A stretch of DNA of 64,000 bases. Source: Roseiarcus sp963741845. GTDB taxonomy: Bacteria > Pseudomonadota > Alphaproteobacteria > Rhizobiales > Beijerinckiaceae. Below the pieces are notes generated by a model. The model saw only the letters and a list, made by a program, of their open reading frames with translations. It ran no database searches and was not told the origin of the DNA. The first letter of the stretch is position 1. Each line of letters begins with the position of its first letter. Positions 54,495-63,605 of this stretch are shown piece after piece. The DNA lies in NCBI GenBank assembly GCA_963741845.1, contig CAVUJV010000033.1:186001-250000 (forward strand), given 5' to 3'. The position numbers were made by a program, and so were the translations under genes.

Positions 54495-54523
54495 AATATC
54501 GAGAGTGCGACGCTCCCTTGCAA
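54495..54523 (-). promoter_or_regulatory. promoter of the suhB-type sRNA
   Basis: On the minus strand TTGCAA (54523-54518), a 17-base spacer, GATATT (54500-54495). Transcription would begin near 54489, at the first base of the first hairpin. Confidence 0.7.
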
Positions 54524-54740
54524 GCATTTTCTGCGTCCGTTAACTCGTAGCGCCGACTTCCGTGCCTGGACTGTTGTGGCCGCCGACGCCGCATGCAAAA
54601 TGGACAAAGCCCTTTGATAAACAAAATCAATCTCTTGTGGAAATGGCTATGAAATGGCCTCCTGCGCCTGGGATCGAGCTTCAGATAGCTGACATGCAAG
54701 CAGAGCATAGCTGATCCGAGTTTCCGAGGGGCTTCTTGCA

Positions 54741-55565
54741 ATGACTGCTGTGGATTTCGCGGCCTTTGTCGATCGGTTGGCGCAGGTGTCGGGCGAAGTG
54801 ATTCTCCCATTCTTCCGAAGCGCAATCGGCGCCGAGGACAAGTCGAAGGGCGGCGTGTTCGATCCGGTCACCGAAGCCGACCGTGGCGCGGAGGCGGCGA
54901 TGCGGCGGCTGATCTCGCAGACTTTCCCGGCTCACGGCGTGATCGGCGAGGAATATGGCGCGGACCGGCCGGAGGCCGAATATGTCTGGGTGCTCGATCC
55001 CATCGACGGCACGAAGAGCTTCGTCTCGGGCCTGCCGACCTGGGGGACGCTGATCGGGCTCATGCACCACGGCCGTCCGGTCTACGGGATGATGGCGCAG
55101 CCCTTCACGCGCGAGCGCTATTATGGCGACGGCAAGCGGGCGAAGCTGCGGACGCTGGGCGTTTCCCGCTCGGACGCCCCGCCGTCGGAATGGACGACGC
55201 GGAGCCTGCGCGCGCGCTCCTGCGCCAGCCTCGCCGAGGCGACGCTCGCCACGACCAGCCCGCATCTCCTGGGAGGCGAGGCCAATCTCGCCGCCTTCCG
55301 CCGGGTCGAGGACAAGGTGCGCCTCGCCCGCTATGGCGGCGACTGCTACGCCTATTGCGCGGTCGCGGCGGGGTTCATCGACGTCGTCATCGAGGCGGAG
55401 CTCAAGCCGCATGACGTCGTGGCGCTCGCGCCGATCATCGAGGGCGCGGGTGGGATCATCACGACCTGGGAAGGGGAGGGGCCCGAGAAGGGCGGGCGAA
55501 TCATCGCCGCCGGCGACCGTCGCGTGCATGAAGAAGCGCGCGCCCTGCTGCTCTCAGCCTCCTGA
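54741..55565 (+). CDS. hisN: inositol monophosphatase-family phosphatase, histidinol-phosphatase type
   Basis: A 274-residue Mg-dependent phosphatase. FDPVTEADRGAEAAMRRLIS, GEEYGADRPEAEYVWVLDPI with DGTKSFVSG (metal site) and RYGGDCYAYCAVAAGFIDVV (second Asp) are the IMPase motifs. The sequence is nearer HisN (histidinol phosphate) than SuhB. The last steps of histidine synthesis use this activity in many alphaproteobacteria. The sRNA is upstream on the opposite strand. Confidence 0.87.
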   Translation: MTAVDFAAFVDRLAQVSGEVILPFFRSAIGAEDKSKGGVFDPVTEADRGAEAAMRRLISQTFPAHGVIGEEYGADRPEAEYVWVLDPIDGTKSFVSGLPTWGTLIGLMHHGRPVYGMMAQPFTRERYYGDGKRAKLRTLGVSRSDAPPSEWTTRSLRARSCASLAEATLATTSPHLLGGEANLAAFRRVEDKVRLARYGGDCYAYCAVAAGFIDVVIEAELKPHDVVALAPIIEGAGGIITTWEGEGPEKGGRIIAAGDRRVHEEARALLLSAS

Positions 55566-57018
55566 ACGGTCCGCGAAGGGATCGATGTTGGGTCGCGGCG
55601 GCCGCCCGCGGATCGGCATGACGAGCGAAACGAGCGCGCCCGCGGCAAAAGCGGCGGCCGCGGCGGCGAGCGCGGTCGAGAGCAACGCGCCGGCGCTCTC
55701 CGGCCGCAGGATCGTCTCGCGCAGATAAAAGAGCGCGGCGAGGCTGGCTGCGAGCGCCGCGCCTGCCGAAATCGAGCCTGCATCCCGGATCAGGGCGAGC
55801 GCCAGCAGCGGGATTGTGAAGGCGAGCGACAGCGCCATCGCGGCGACAAGCGCCGTCCGGGGCTCGGCGAGCAGGCGCGCGTCCGCCGCGACGCAGCCGA
55901 CGAGGACGAGGAGTTGCGCCCCGCGCATCCGGGCGAGTCTCACGCTGGCGAGTGGCCGGAACGGCCGGCTCGGGGCGCCGAAGGCCAGACCGAAGGCGCG
56001 CGAGGAGCCGTGGAGCCCGGCCGAGGCGATGGCGAGATAGGCGGCGAGCGAGGCCCCGCCGATGAGCGAGTCGATCGCGCCTTCGGAAACCGGGATGTCC
56101 GAGGATCGCGGCGCAACGCCGAACAGCGCCGCCGCCAGAAGGACGCAGAGGACGAAGGCCCGGCGCGCGCCCCTGCGCGCCACGCGGGGGCTGCGGCTTG
56201 CGATCGCCGGAGCGTCGAGCGTGAAGAAGCCGCCGGCCGCGACGGCTGCCGCCACGAGCGTCGCAAGATCCGCCGACGAAGCGTCCGGCCACAGAGACGC
56301 CCCCGGAACGAACCCGCCCTTGAGGACGACCGTGGCCGCCGCCATCGCAATGACCGCGCCGGCGCAGGCTGAAGCCGAGGCGACGAGACCCGCGAGGCCT
56401 CCAGGGATCACGCTCAGGAAGAGCGCCGCGGCGACGATGATCTCGGCCGATGTTCGATCGGAGGCGAGGAGGCGCCCGACGATCTCCGTCGCGCCGCGAA
56501 ATCCCGCGTAGGCCGTCAGCGCGGCGGTCGCGAAGATCGCGAGGCCCGACGCCAGCCGCACCGGCCAGGCGGGAAACCGTGTCGCGATGACGTCGCTGCG
56601 CCAGGTCGCGCCGAATCGCCTCAGGAATGGTCCGAAAACGAAGGCGCCGGCAACGACGCCGAAGGCGGCTGCCTGCCAGGGCGGGTCGTCCGCCGCCGGG
56701 TCCGGCGCGTAAAGGCAGAGCGCAAACCCGGAGACCAGCGCAACGAGCGCCAGCCCGCCGTAGAGGGCGCTGACGCGCCGCCCGGCCGCAAGAAAGGAGG
56801 GAAGGTCGGCGGTGCGCGCCGCGAGGCCGGCGCCCGCGGACGCCGCCAGCGCCAGGGCCGGTCCCAACGCCCGGACGAATCCCTCCGGCGCGCCGACCCG
56901 GTCGAGCGCCGCAGCCGCGAAAGCGCCGATGATCGAGGAGCGCCGCGACGAAAAACGCCGTTCCCTCCGCGCGGCGCGAGAAGGAGGGCGAAGCGGGGAA
57001 CGAGTTGGAGAGGCCCAT
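55554..57018 (-). CDS. sodium:solute symporter-like membrane protein, one frameshift
   Basis: About 487 residues with roughly a dozen helices. It starts MGLSNSFPASPSFSRRAEG at 57018. One extra base near 56933 joins FFVAALL to IIGAFAAAALDRVGAPEG. LPSFLAAGRRVSALYGGLAL and FGATWRSDVIATRFPAWPV resemble SSS-type symporter N-terminal signatures, and GAGGxxSA-like motifs are weak. It is only distantly similar, and the substrate is unknown. It lies 27 bp downstream of gltS on the same strand and overlaps the end of the convergent hisN gene. Confidence 0.6.
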
Positions 57019-57044
57019 CTGCGCGCCGTCCCGTCGAGACGCCA

Positions 57045-58250
57045 TTATCGTACGATCCATCCAATCGCCACGGCGTTGGCGATGTCGATGAAGAAGGCTG
57101 ACACGAGCGGCAGGATGATGAAAGCCCGCGCGCAGGCGCCATGCAGTTTGGTGACGGCGGTCATGTTGGCGATCGCGGTCGGCGTCGCGCCGAGCGTGAT
57201 CCCGGTGAAGCCGGCCGAAATCACCGCCGCCTCGTAGTTTCGCCCCATCAGGGGAAAGACGGCGAGCAGAATATAGGCGACCGCCGCGATCGTCTGGACC
57301 GCCAGAACGGCGGCGAGGGCCAGTCCGAGCCCGGCGAGCGTCCAGAGTTGCATGCTCATGAGCGACATGGCCAGGAAGACGTTGAGCGACAGATCGGAAA
57401 TGAGCGCGAGACCGCGCGTCCGGGTCGGCCAGCGGATGGCCGGAAAGACGCGCGGAACCGTGTTGGTGGCGAAGATTCCGACCAGCAGGCAGATCACGAA
57501 CAGGGGCAGCTTGACCCTCGTTTGATCGACAAGCTCCTGCAATCCGAAGCCGACCAGGATAACCGCGTTGAGCACGAGCAGCGTGCGCAAAAGGCTGATG
57601 TGATTGAGATCGTCCGCGAACCGGTCGGCCGGATCGTCGGGGACCCCGACGACCGGATCGGGCGTTGCGGGGCCGGACAGCCCGTGACGCCGAATGAGGA
57701 ACCCTGCGATCGGGCCGCCGACGAGGCTCGCGACCACGAGGCCGAGCGTCGCAGTCGCAATGCCGATTTCGAGCGCGTTTCCGAGACCGAACCGCTCGGC
57801 GAGGATCGGCGCCCAGGCGATGGTGGTGCCGTGGCCGCCGATCAGCGCGGCGGAGCCGAGGAGCGGCGTCATTCCCTCGGGCAAATTCAGGACCGCGACG
57901 CTGCCCGCCGCGATCCCGTTCTGGAGGATCAGATAGACCAGCGTCAGGGCCAGCAGAACGAGAAAGGGGCGGCCGCCTGAGATCAGGTCGTCGAGCTTGG
58001 CGTTGAGGCCGATGCCGGTGAAAAAATAGAGGAGCAGCAGGTCCCGCGCCCCGAGTGCGAAATTGATCTCTATGCGGAAAAAGACATAGGCGGCGAGCGT
58101 CGCGGCCGCGGCGAGCAGGCCTCCCGTCACCGCTTCGGGAATGTTCCATGTCTGCAGGGGCCGGATCGCCTGATTGAGCCCGGCCCCCAGGAAGAACACA
58201 ACGATGGCGATGGTGAAGGTCAGAAGCCCCGGAACCTGAACCGTTGTCAT
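57045..58250 (-). CDS. gltS: sodium/glutamate symporter GltS
   Basis: A 401-residue sodium-coupled glutamate importer with about ten helices in two inverted halves. LLPEGMTPLLGSAALIGGHG-type sequence (SAALIGGHGTTIAWAPILAE) in the first half and VISAGFTGITLGATPTAIAN in the second half are the re-entrant loops of the family. It starts at ATG 58250. It is divergent from nothing close; the next gene upstream is the ParB-like one on the same strand. Confidence 0.93.
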   Translation of the reverse strand: MTTVQVPGLLTFTIAIVVFFLGAGLNQAIRPLQTWNIPEAVTGGLLAAAATLAAYVFFRIEINFALGARDLLLLYFFTGIGLNAKLDDLISGGRPFLVLLALTLVYLILQNGIAAGSVAVLNLPEGMTPLLGSAALIGGHGTTIAWAPILAERFGLGNALEIGIATATLGLVVASLVGGPIAGFLIRRHGLSGPATPDPVVGVPDDPADRFADDLNHISLLRTLLVLNAVILVGFGLQELVDQTRVKLPLFVICLLVGIFATNTVPRVFPAIRWPTRTRGLALISDLSLNVFLAMSLMSMQLWTLAGLGLALAAVLAVQTIAAVAYILLAVFPLMGRNYEAAVISAGFTGITLGATPTAIANMTAVTKLHGACARAFIILPLVSAFFIDIANAVAIGWIVR

Positions 58251-58402
58251 GCCTCGTTCCGTCTCGCGGCTGCCTCTGGCCTGGACGCGATCGCGTCCCT
58301 CTCCCCGCGGGCTGGCAGGGAAGCATCGGCGCCGCTTTCATCACGGCTCCGCCCGGGACGCAAACCTTGGCGGGGTCGCGACGGGGAGCGCCAAGCGGCG
58401 CT

Positions 58403-59104
58403 TTAGCTCCGCTTCGCCTTCTTGCGGCTGTCCTTTCCGCCTGCCTTCGCCCTTTCCGCGAGATCCGGCGCCTGCGCCGCGACATAGCCATGCGGCCCGC
58501 ACCAGCCGGGCAGGTAATCGGCGTCCCCGGTCCTGGCGAGAACGAGCGCTTCGGCGAGCGCCGCCTTGAAATCGGCCCTGATCTGCTTCGCCTTGATTCG
58601 CGGCCTCAGGAAGTCCGCCCAGAGGAATTCCGAGAAAGGCGTCGCGTCCTTCGCGAAGCCGCCGATATTGCGCAGTTCTCCGGCAAGCGACCGATACGGA
58701 TCGTCCTCCATGCCTTTGATCGTCTTCGGGAGGTCGGAATAGGCCCGCCGCCGCCCCCTCGCGTCATAGGGGTGAGTCCAGCCGTGCATGTCCATCATGC
58801 TCCAGAAGTGGTCGGCCGGGAGGCGGCTGAGGTCGGCGAAGGTCGTGACGAACACCTCCTCGACGCCCTCCTCGAAGAGCGCGCGCGCCAGATGATGATG
58901 GTCGATCAGATAGGGCTCGCGGCCGGGCCCAAGGATCGTCGGGACGAGATGAGACTGGAGAAAGCGCGACAATTCCTCCGCCGTCTTCGTCTTCCAGGCG
59001 CCGCGCTTGCCACGGACCTCCTCGAAGCCAAGCGTGATTTGCGTCGGACGCAGCGTGAGAATCGGCGTCGGGTGGAAGATCGGCTCGCGCGGACCCATGG
59101 CCAT
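58403..59104 (-). CDS. ParB-like protein (ParBc_2/DUF type)
   Basis: A 233-residue cytoplasmic protein from ATG 59104. PTPILTLRPTQITLGFEEVR, then PYLIDHHHLARALFEEGVEE match the ParB-like nuclease fold of the PF08857-type family. A later ADHFWSMMDMHGWTHPYDAR and SDLPKTIKGMEDDPYRSLAG are conserved in that group. There is no evidence of DNA partition partners. It is divergent from leuS, with dyads between them. Confidence 0.75.
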   Translation of the reverse strand: MAMGPREPIFHPTPILTLRPTQITLGFEEVRGKRGAWKTKTAEELSRFLQSHLVPTILGPGREPYLIDHHHLARALFEEGVEEVFVTTFADLSRLPADHFWSMMDMHGWTHPYDARGRRRAYSDLPKTIKGMEDDPYRSLAGELRNIGGFAKDATPFSEFLWADFLRPRIKAKQIRADFKAALAEALVLARTGDADYLPGWCGPHGYVAAQAPDLAERAKAGGKDSRKKAKRS

Positions 59105-59185
59105 GTCTCTTCGGTGAAAAACGCGCGGCGGAGCGTGTCCGATCCGCCCTGTTGCGTCAATGCCGACTGTCCTAAAGAACACTTT

Positions 59186-59232
59186 GGCGCGGCCGCGCCA
59201 CCGGCCTCAGCCATTTGACCCACTGGTCAAAT
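59186..59232. promoter_or_regulatory. two perfect dyads in the parB-like/leuS divergent region
   Basis: GGCGCGGCCGCGCC (59186-59199) is a 14-bp palindrome, and ATTTGACC-CACT-GGTCAAAT (59213-59232) is a perfect 8-bp inverted repeat with four-base spacer, 62 bases before leuS. The latter has the form of a GntR/TetR-like operator. Confidence 0.5.
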
Positions 59233-59293
59233 CGTGTTTTCTCGCCGCCAATTCCCCTTGAGCGAAGCTCTTTTTCCGACAAAAAAAGGCCCT

Positions 59294-61939
59294 ATGCGCC
59301 CCGACCGCTATAACGTGCGCGAATCCGAAGCCAAATGGCGCAAGGCCTGGGCGGAGGCCGGCATCTTCACGACCCGCAACGACGACCCGCGCCCGAAATA
59401 TTACGTGCTCGAGATGTTCCCCTATCCGTCGGGGCGGATCCATATGGGCCACGTACGCAATTACGCCATGGGCGACGTGGTGGCGCGCTACCGCCGCGCG
59501 CGCGGGATGAATGTCCTCCATCCGATGGGCTGGGACGCCTTCGGCATGCCGGCGGAAAACGCCGCCATGCAGAACAGGACGCATCCGGCGAAATGGACCT
59601 ACGCCAATATCGACACGATGCGCGCGCAACTGCAGTCGATGGGGCTCTCCATCGACTGGTCGCGCGAGATCGCGACCTGCGACCCAAGCTACTACAGGCA
59701 TCAGCAGAAGCTGTTTCTCGACTTTCTGAAAGCGGGCCTCGTCACGCGCAAGAAGTCGAAGGTGAACTGGGATCCCGTCGACCACACCGTGCTCGCCAAC
59801 GAGCAGGTGATCGACGGGCGCGGATGGCGCTCCGGCGCGATCGTCGAGCAGCGCGAACTCACGCAATGGTTCTTCAGGATCACGGACTATTCCGAGGATC
59901 TTTTGAGGAGCCTCGATACGCTCGATCGCTGGCCGGAGAAAGTGCGCCTGATGCAGCGCAACTGGATCGGTCGCTCGGAAGGGCTGACGGTCCGGTTTAT
60001 GATCGATCCGGCGAGCCTCGGGGCGTTGAAAGGCGAGCCGGGAACGGGCGAACTGGAAATCTATACGACGCGCCCGGATACGCTGTTCGGCGCGAAATTC
60101 ATGGCGGTCGCGCCGGACCATCCGCTCGCCGCGGCCGCGGCGAAGCATGACCCGAAGCTTGCGGATTTCATCGAGGAGTGCCGGAAGGTCGGCACGTCGG
60201 TCGCCGCGATCGAGACGGCCGAGAAGAAGGGCTACGACACGGGCCTGCGCGTGGTCCATCCCTTCGATCCGAACTGGAAGCTTCCGGTCTATGTGGCGAA
60301 CTTCATCCTCATGGATTACGGCACGGGCGCGATCTTCGGCTGCCCGGCGCACGACCAGCGCGACCTCGATTTCGTCAACGTCTACGGGCTCGGCGCGACT
60401 CCGGTCGTCTGCCCTCCCGGGGTCGATCCCGCGACTTTCGTGATCGACAAGGTCGCCTATGACGGCGACGGGACGATGATCAATTCGCGCTTTCTCGACG
60501 GTATGACGATCCCGCAAGCCAAGGAGGAGGTCGCGCGCCGCCTCGAAGCCGCGACCGTCGGCAACCGGCCGCAGGCGCAGCGGCAGGTGAACTTCAAGCT
60601 GCGCGACTGGGGCATTTCGCGGCAGCGCTACTGGGGCTGCCCGATCCCGATCATCCATTGCGAGACATGCGGCGTCGTTCCGGTCCCGGAGACAGACCTT
60701 CCGGTGCGTCTGCCCGACGACGTGACCTTCGACCAGCCGGGCAATCCGCTCGACCGGCATCCGACCTGGAAGAACGTCGCCTGCCCGCAATGCGGCGGTC
60801 CGGCGCGGCGCGAGACGGATACGATGGACACGTTCGTCGATTCGTCCTGGTATTTCGCGCGCTTCACCGACCCCAAGAACGACGCCGCGCCGACCGACCC
60901 CGCCGTCGCCGACAGCTGGATGCCCGTCGATCAATATATCGGCGGCATCGAGCACGCGATCCTGCATCTGCTCTATTCGCGCTTCTTCACCCGCGCGATG
61001 CGCAAATGCGGGCATCTCGACATGGACGAGCCGTTCGCCGGCCTCTTCACGCAGGGCATGGTCGTTCACGAGACCTACCGCGACGCGAACGGAAACTGGC
61101 TCGCGCCCTCCGAAGTGCGCATCGAGTCCGACGGCGCCGAGCGGCGAGCGGCTCTGGCGGAGACCGGCGAGCCCGTCGAGATCGGCCCGATCGAGAAGAT
61201 GTCGAAGTCGAAGCGCAACACGGTCGACCCCGACGAGATCATCGGCGCTTATGGCGCCGACACCGCGCGCTGGTTCATGCTTTCGGATTCGCCGCCCGAA
61301 CGCGACGTGATCTGGACCGAGGCCGGCGTTCAGGGCGCCTTCAAGCAGGCGCAACGGCTCTGGCGCCTGACCCTGGACATCGCGCGCGCGGTCGGCGAGG
61401 AGCGGCCGTCGAAGCCGGAGATCTTCGGCGACGAGGCGAAGCGCATTCGCCAGATCGCCCATGGCGCGCTCGCCAAGATCGAGGACGAGATCGAGAAGCT
61501 GCGCTTCAACGTCTGCATCGCGACGATCTACGAATTCGCCAACGCCCTGAGCGGCGCGATCGGCGCCATCGAGACCGCGCCTGTCCCGGACGACCTGCGC
61601 TGGGCTTTCGCGGAGGCCGGCGACATGCTCGTCCAGTGTTTCGCGCCGATGATGCCGCATCTGGCGGAAGAGTGCTGGGAGGCGCTTGGCCACGAGGGGT
61701 TCGTCTCGCAAAGTCCGTGGCCGGTCGCCGACCGCAGCCTCATCGTCACCAACGACGTGACCTATGTCGCGCAGGTCAACGGGAAGAAGCGGGGCGAACT
61801 GACGCTCGCGCGCGACGCCGACAGGACGGAGATCGAGCGCGCCGCGCTCGCCCTCGACGCCGTCGCTCGGGCGATGGATAATAAGCCGGTGCGCAAGGTC
61901 ATCATCGTGCCGAACAGGATCGTCAATGTTGTGGTCTAG
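59294..61939 (+). CDS. leuS: leucyl-tRNA synthetase
   Basis: Class I synthetase of 881 residues charging tRNA-Leu. ATG 59294 (MRPDRYNVRESEAKWRKAWA). HIGH-type motif FPYPSGRIHMGHVRNYAMGD, editing domain near YVANFILMDYGTGAIFGCPA, and KMSKS in IGPIEKMSKSKRNTVDPDE. The end CVNGKKRGELTLARDADRTE-like region (AQVNGKKRGELTLARDADRT) is normal. The gene is intact. Its stop lies 14 bases inside lptE. Confidence 0.97.
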   Translation: MRPDRYNVRESEAKWRKAWAEAGIFTTRNDDPRPKYYVLEMFPYPSGRIHMGHVRNYAMGDVVARYRRARGMNVLHPMGWDAFGMPAENAAMQNRTHPAKWTYANIDTMRAQLQSMGLSIDWSREIATCDPSYYRHQQKLFLDFLKAGLVTRKKSKVNWDPVDHTVLANEQVIDGRGWRSGAIVEQRELTQWFFRITDYSEDLLRSLDTLDRWPEKVRLMQRNWIGRSEGLTVRFMIDPASLGALKGEPGTGELEIYTTRPDTLFGAKFMAVAPDHPLAAAAAKHDPKLADFIEECRKVGTSVAAIETAEKKGYDTGLRVVHPFDPNWKLPVYVANFILMDYGTGAIFGCPAHDQRDLDFVNVYGLGATPVVCPPGVDPATFVIDKVAYDGDGTMINSRFLDGMTIPQAKEEVARRLEAATVGNRPQAQRQVNFKLRDWGISRQRYWGCPIPIIHCETCGVVPVPETDLPVRLPDDVTFDQPGNPLDRHPTWKNVACPQCGGPARRETDTMDTFVDSSWYFARFTDPKNDAAPTDPAVADSWMPVDQYIGGIEHAILHLLYSRFFTRAMRKCGHLDMDEPFAGLFTQGMVVHETYRDANGNWLAPSEVRIESDGAERRAALAETGEPVEIGPIEKMSKSKRNTVDPDEIIGAYGADTARWFMLSDSPPERDVIWTEAGVQGAFKQAQRLWRLTLDIARAVGEERPSKPEIFGDEAKRIRQIAHGALAKIEDEIEKLRFNVCIATIYEFANALSGAIGAIETAPVPDDLRWAFAEAGDMLVQCFAPMMPHLAEECWEALGHEGFVSQSPWPVADRSLIVTNDVTYVAQVNGKKRGELTLARDADRTEIERAALALDAVARAMDNKPVRKVIIVPNRIVNVVV

Positions 61940-62608
61940 GCTCGCCGCGGGCGCGGCCGCGGCGTTCATGGCCGCGGGCCTTTCCGGCTGTTTCCAGCCG
62001 CTCTACAGCGAGTCGGCGCACCCCGGCCTCGTCGAGGACGTTCGGGCGATCGAGGTCGCGCCGATCAAGGATCGCTTCGGGCACTATTTCGTCGAGGACC
62101 TGAGGTCCGCGCTCAACGGCACGGGCCAGCCGGTCACGCCGAAGTACAAACTTACGGCCAAGCTTTCGACCTCGCAGCAGACGCCGACCGTGAATACCGA
62201 AATCGGCGTCGCCTCCTCGGCCACCGTGACGGGCGACGCGGATTTCACGCTGGTGCGGCTCTCCGACAACAAGGAAGTGTTCAAGGACAAGGCCACCGCG
62301 GTAGCGGCCTACGATCGCACGACCCAGCGCTACGCGGCCATGCGGGCCGCCCGCGACGCCGAGATTCGCCTCTCCCGCGCCCTGGCGGACGAGGTTTCGC
62401 TGCGCGTCGCCTCGAAGATCTCGACGCTTCCCCCGGCGCCCACGCCTTCCCCGCCGGCGAAACCGGCCACGGGTGCGAGGCCGCGGCTGCGAAACCGCCG
62501 GCCTCTTCAACGACTCCGCCGGCCCCGTCGACTCCGCCAGATTCGTCGACACCCCCAGCCTCGCCAACTCCCATGTTCGGGCCGACCGGCCCCGACAATC
62601 CGACGTGA
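61926..62608 (+). CDS. lptE: LPS-assembly lipoprotein LptE, frameshift in a Pro-rich tail
   Basis: Outer-membrane lipoprotein plug of LptD. MLWSRLAAGAAAAFMAAGLS and a lipobox LSGC; LYSESAHPGLVEDVRAIEVA and DRTTQRYAAMRAARDAEIRL are typical. After about residue 183 a shift near 62480 (one base missing or two extra) moves to the frame AAAKPPASSTTPPAPSTPPD and SSTPPASPTPMFGPTGP, ending TGA 62608. The tail is Pro/Thr/Ser-rich and low-complexity. In many relatives holA follows lptE; here an ABC permease follows instead. Confidence 0.85.
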
Positions 62609-62657
62609 GGCGCCTCGCCGGACTTGCGTTTGACGTCTTGGTCTTAGCCTGAGGACG

Positions 62658-63605
62658 ATGTTTCTCTACGGTCTCCAGCGGCTCGTGGTGTTCGTTGCGA
62701 CGCTCGTCGTCGCTTCTCTCGTCGTCTTCGCCGTGATGAACATTCTCCCCGGCAATGCGGCGCAAACGATGCTCGGCGCGACCGCGACCCCGGAGGCCGT
62801 CGCGGCGCTTGCGCACAAGCTCGGGCTCGATCAGCCGATTTACGTCCGCTACCTGCAATGGATCGGCGGCGCGTTGCGCGGCGATCTCGGCGTCTCTTAC
62901 GCCTATGGCTCGCCGATCGGCCCGTTGATCGCCTCGAGCCTCGCCGTGAGCGGTCCGCTGGCCGTCATGGCGATGGCGCTCGCCGCCGTGATCGCGCTCG
63001 CCGCCGGGGTCTATGCGGCGGACCGGCGCGGCCGCGTGGGCGACGCGCTCGTCGTGGGCGCAAGCCAGGTCGGGCTCGCGGTGCCGAATTTCTGGCTTGC
63101 GATCCTGCTCGTGATCGTCTTCGCCGTCACTTTCCGGCTCGCGCCCGCGGGCGGCTTTCCGGGATGGAGCGACCCTTTGCGCGCAATCGGCGCGCTGATC
63201 CTGCCCGCCGTCTCGCTCGGCGTGGTGCAGGCCTCCATTCTGACGCGCGTAACGCGCTCATCGCTGATCGAGGCGCTGAACGAGGATTTCATGCGCACGG
63301 CCCGCGCGAAGGGCGTGTCGCGCCGCGCCGCGCTCTGGCGCCATGCGCTGCCGAACGCCCTTGTTCCGATTCTCACGATCATGGGCCTGCAGTTCGCCAA
63401 CCTCATCGCGGGCGCGATCGTGGTGGAGAACGTTTTCGTCCTGCCGGGGCTTGGGCGGCTCATGCTGCAGTCGATCTCGAACCGCGACACGCTGGTCGTC
63501 GAGAACGCGGTGATGCTGACCGCGATCATGGTGATCGGGCTCAATTTCGTCGTCGATCTCGTCTGCGCCGCGATCGACCCGCGCTTGAGGACCCAGGGCG
63601 CGTGA
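62658..63605 (+). CDS. dipeptide/oligopeptide ABC transporter permease (DppB/OppB type)
   Basis: A 315-residue inner-membrane permease with about six helices. VATLVVASLVVFAVMNILPG, GLDQPIYVRYLQWIGGALRG and DLGVSYAYGSPIGPLI start the fold; the EAA motif is RTARAKGVSRRAALWRHALP; ENVFVLPGLGRLMLQSISNR is near the end. The partner permease starts at once after it. The substrate could be peptide, nickel or an opine. Confidence 0.92.
   Translation: MFLYGLQRLVVFVATLVVASLVVFAVMNILPGNAAQTMLGATATPEAVAALAHKLGLDQPIYVRYLQWIGGALRGDLGVSYAYGSPIGPLIASSLAVSGPLAVMAMALAAVIALAAGVYAADRRGRVGDALVVGASQVGLAVPNFWLAILLVIVFAVTFRLAPAGGFPGWSDPLRAIGALILPAVSLGVVQASILTRVTRSSLIEALNEDFMRTARAKGVSRRAALWRHALPNALVPILTIMGLQFANLIAGAIVVENVFVLPGLGRLMLQSISNRDTLVVENAVMLTAIMVIGLNFVVDLVCAAIDPRLRTQGA

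Noticed and set aside
59207..61969. A 920-residue open frame on the minus strand
   Set aside because: It is exactly antisense to leuS, has no family motifs and is rich in Arg, Asp and His, as expected from GC-rich shadow frames.
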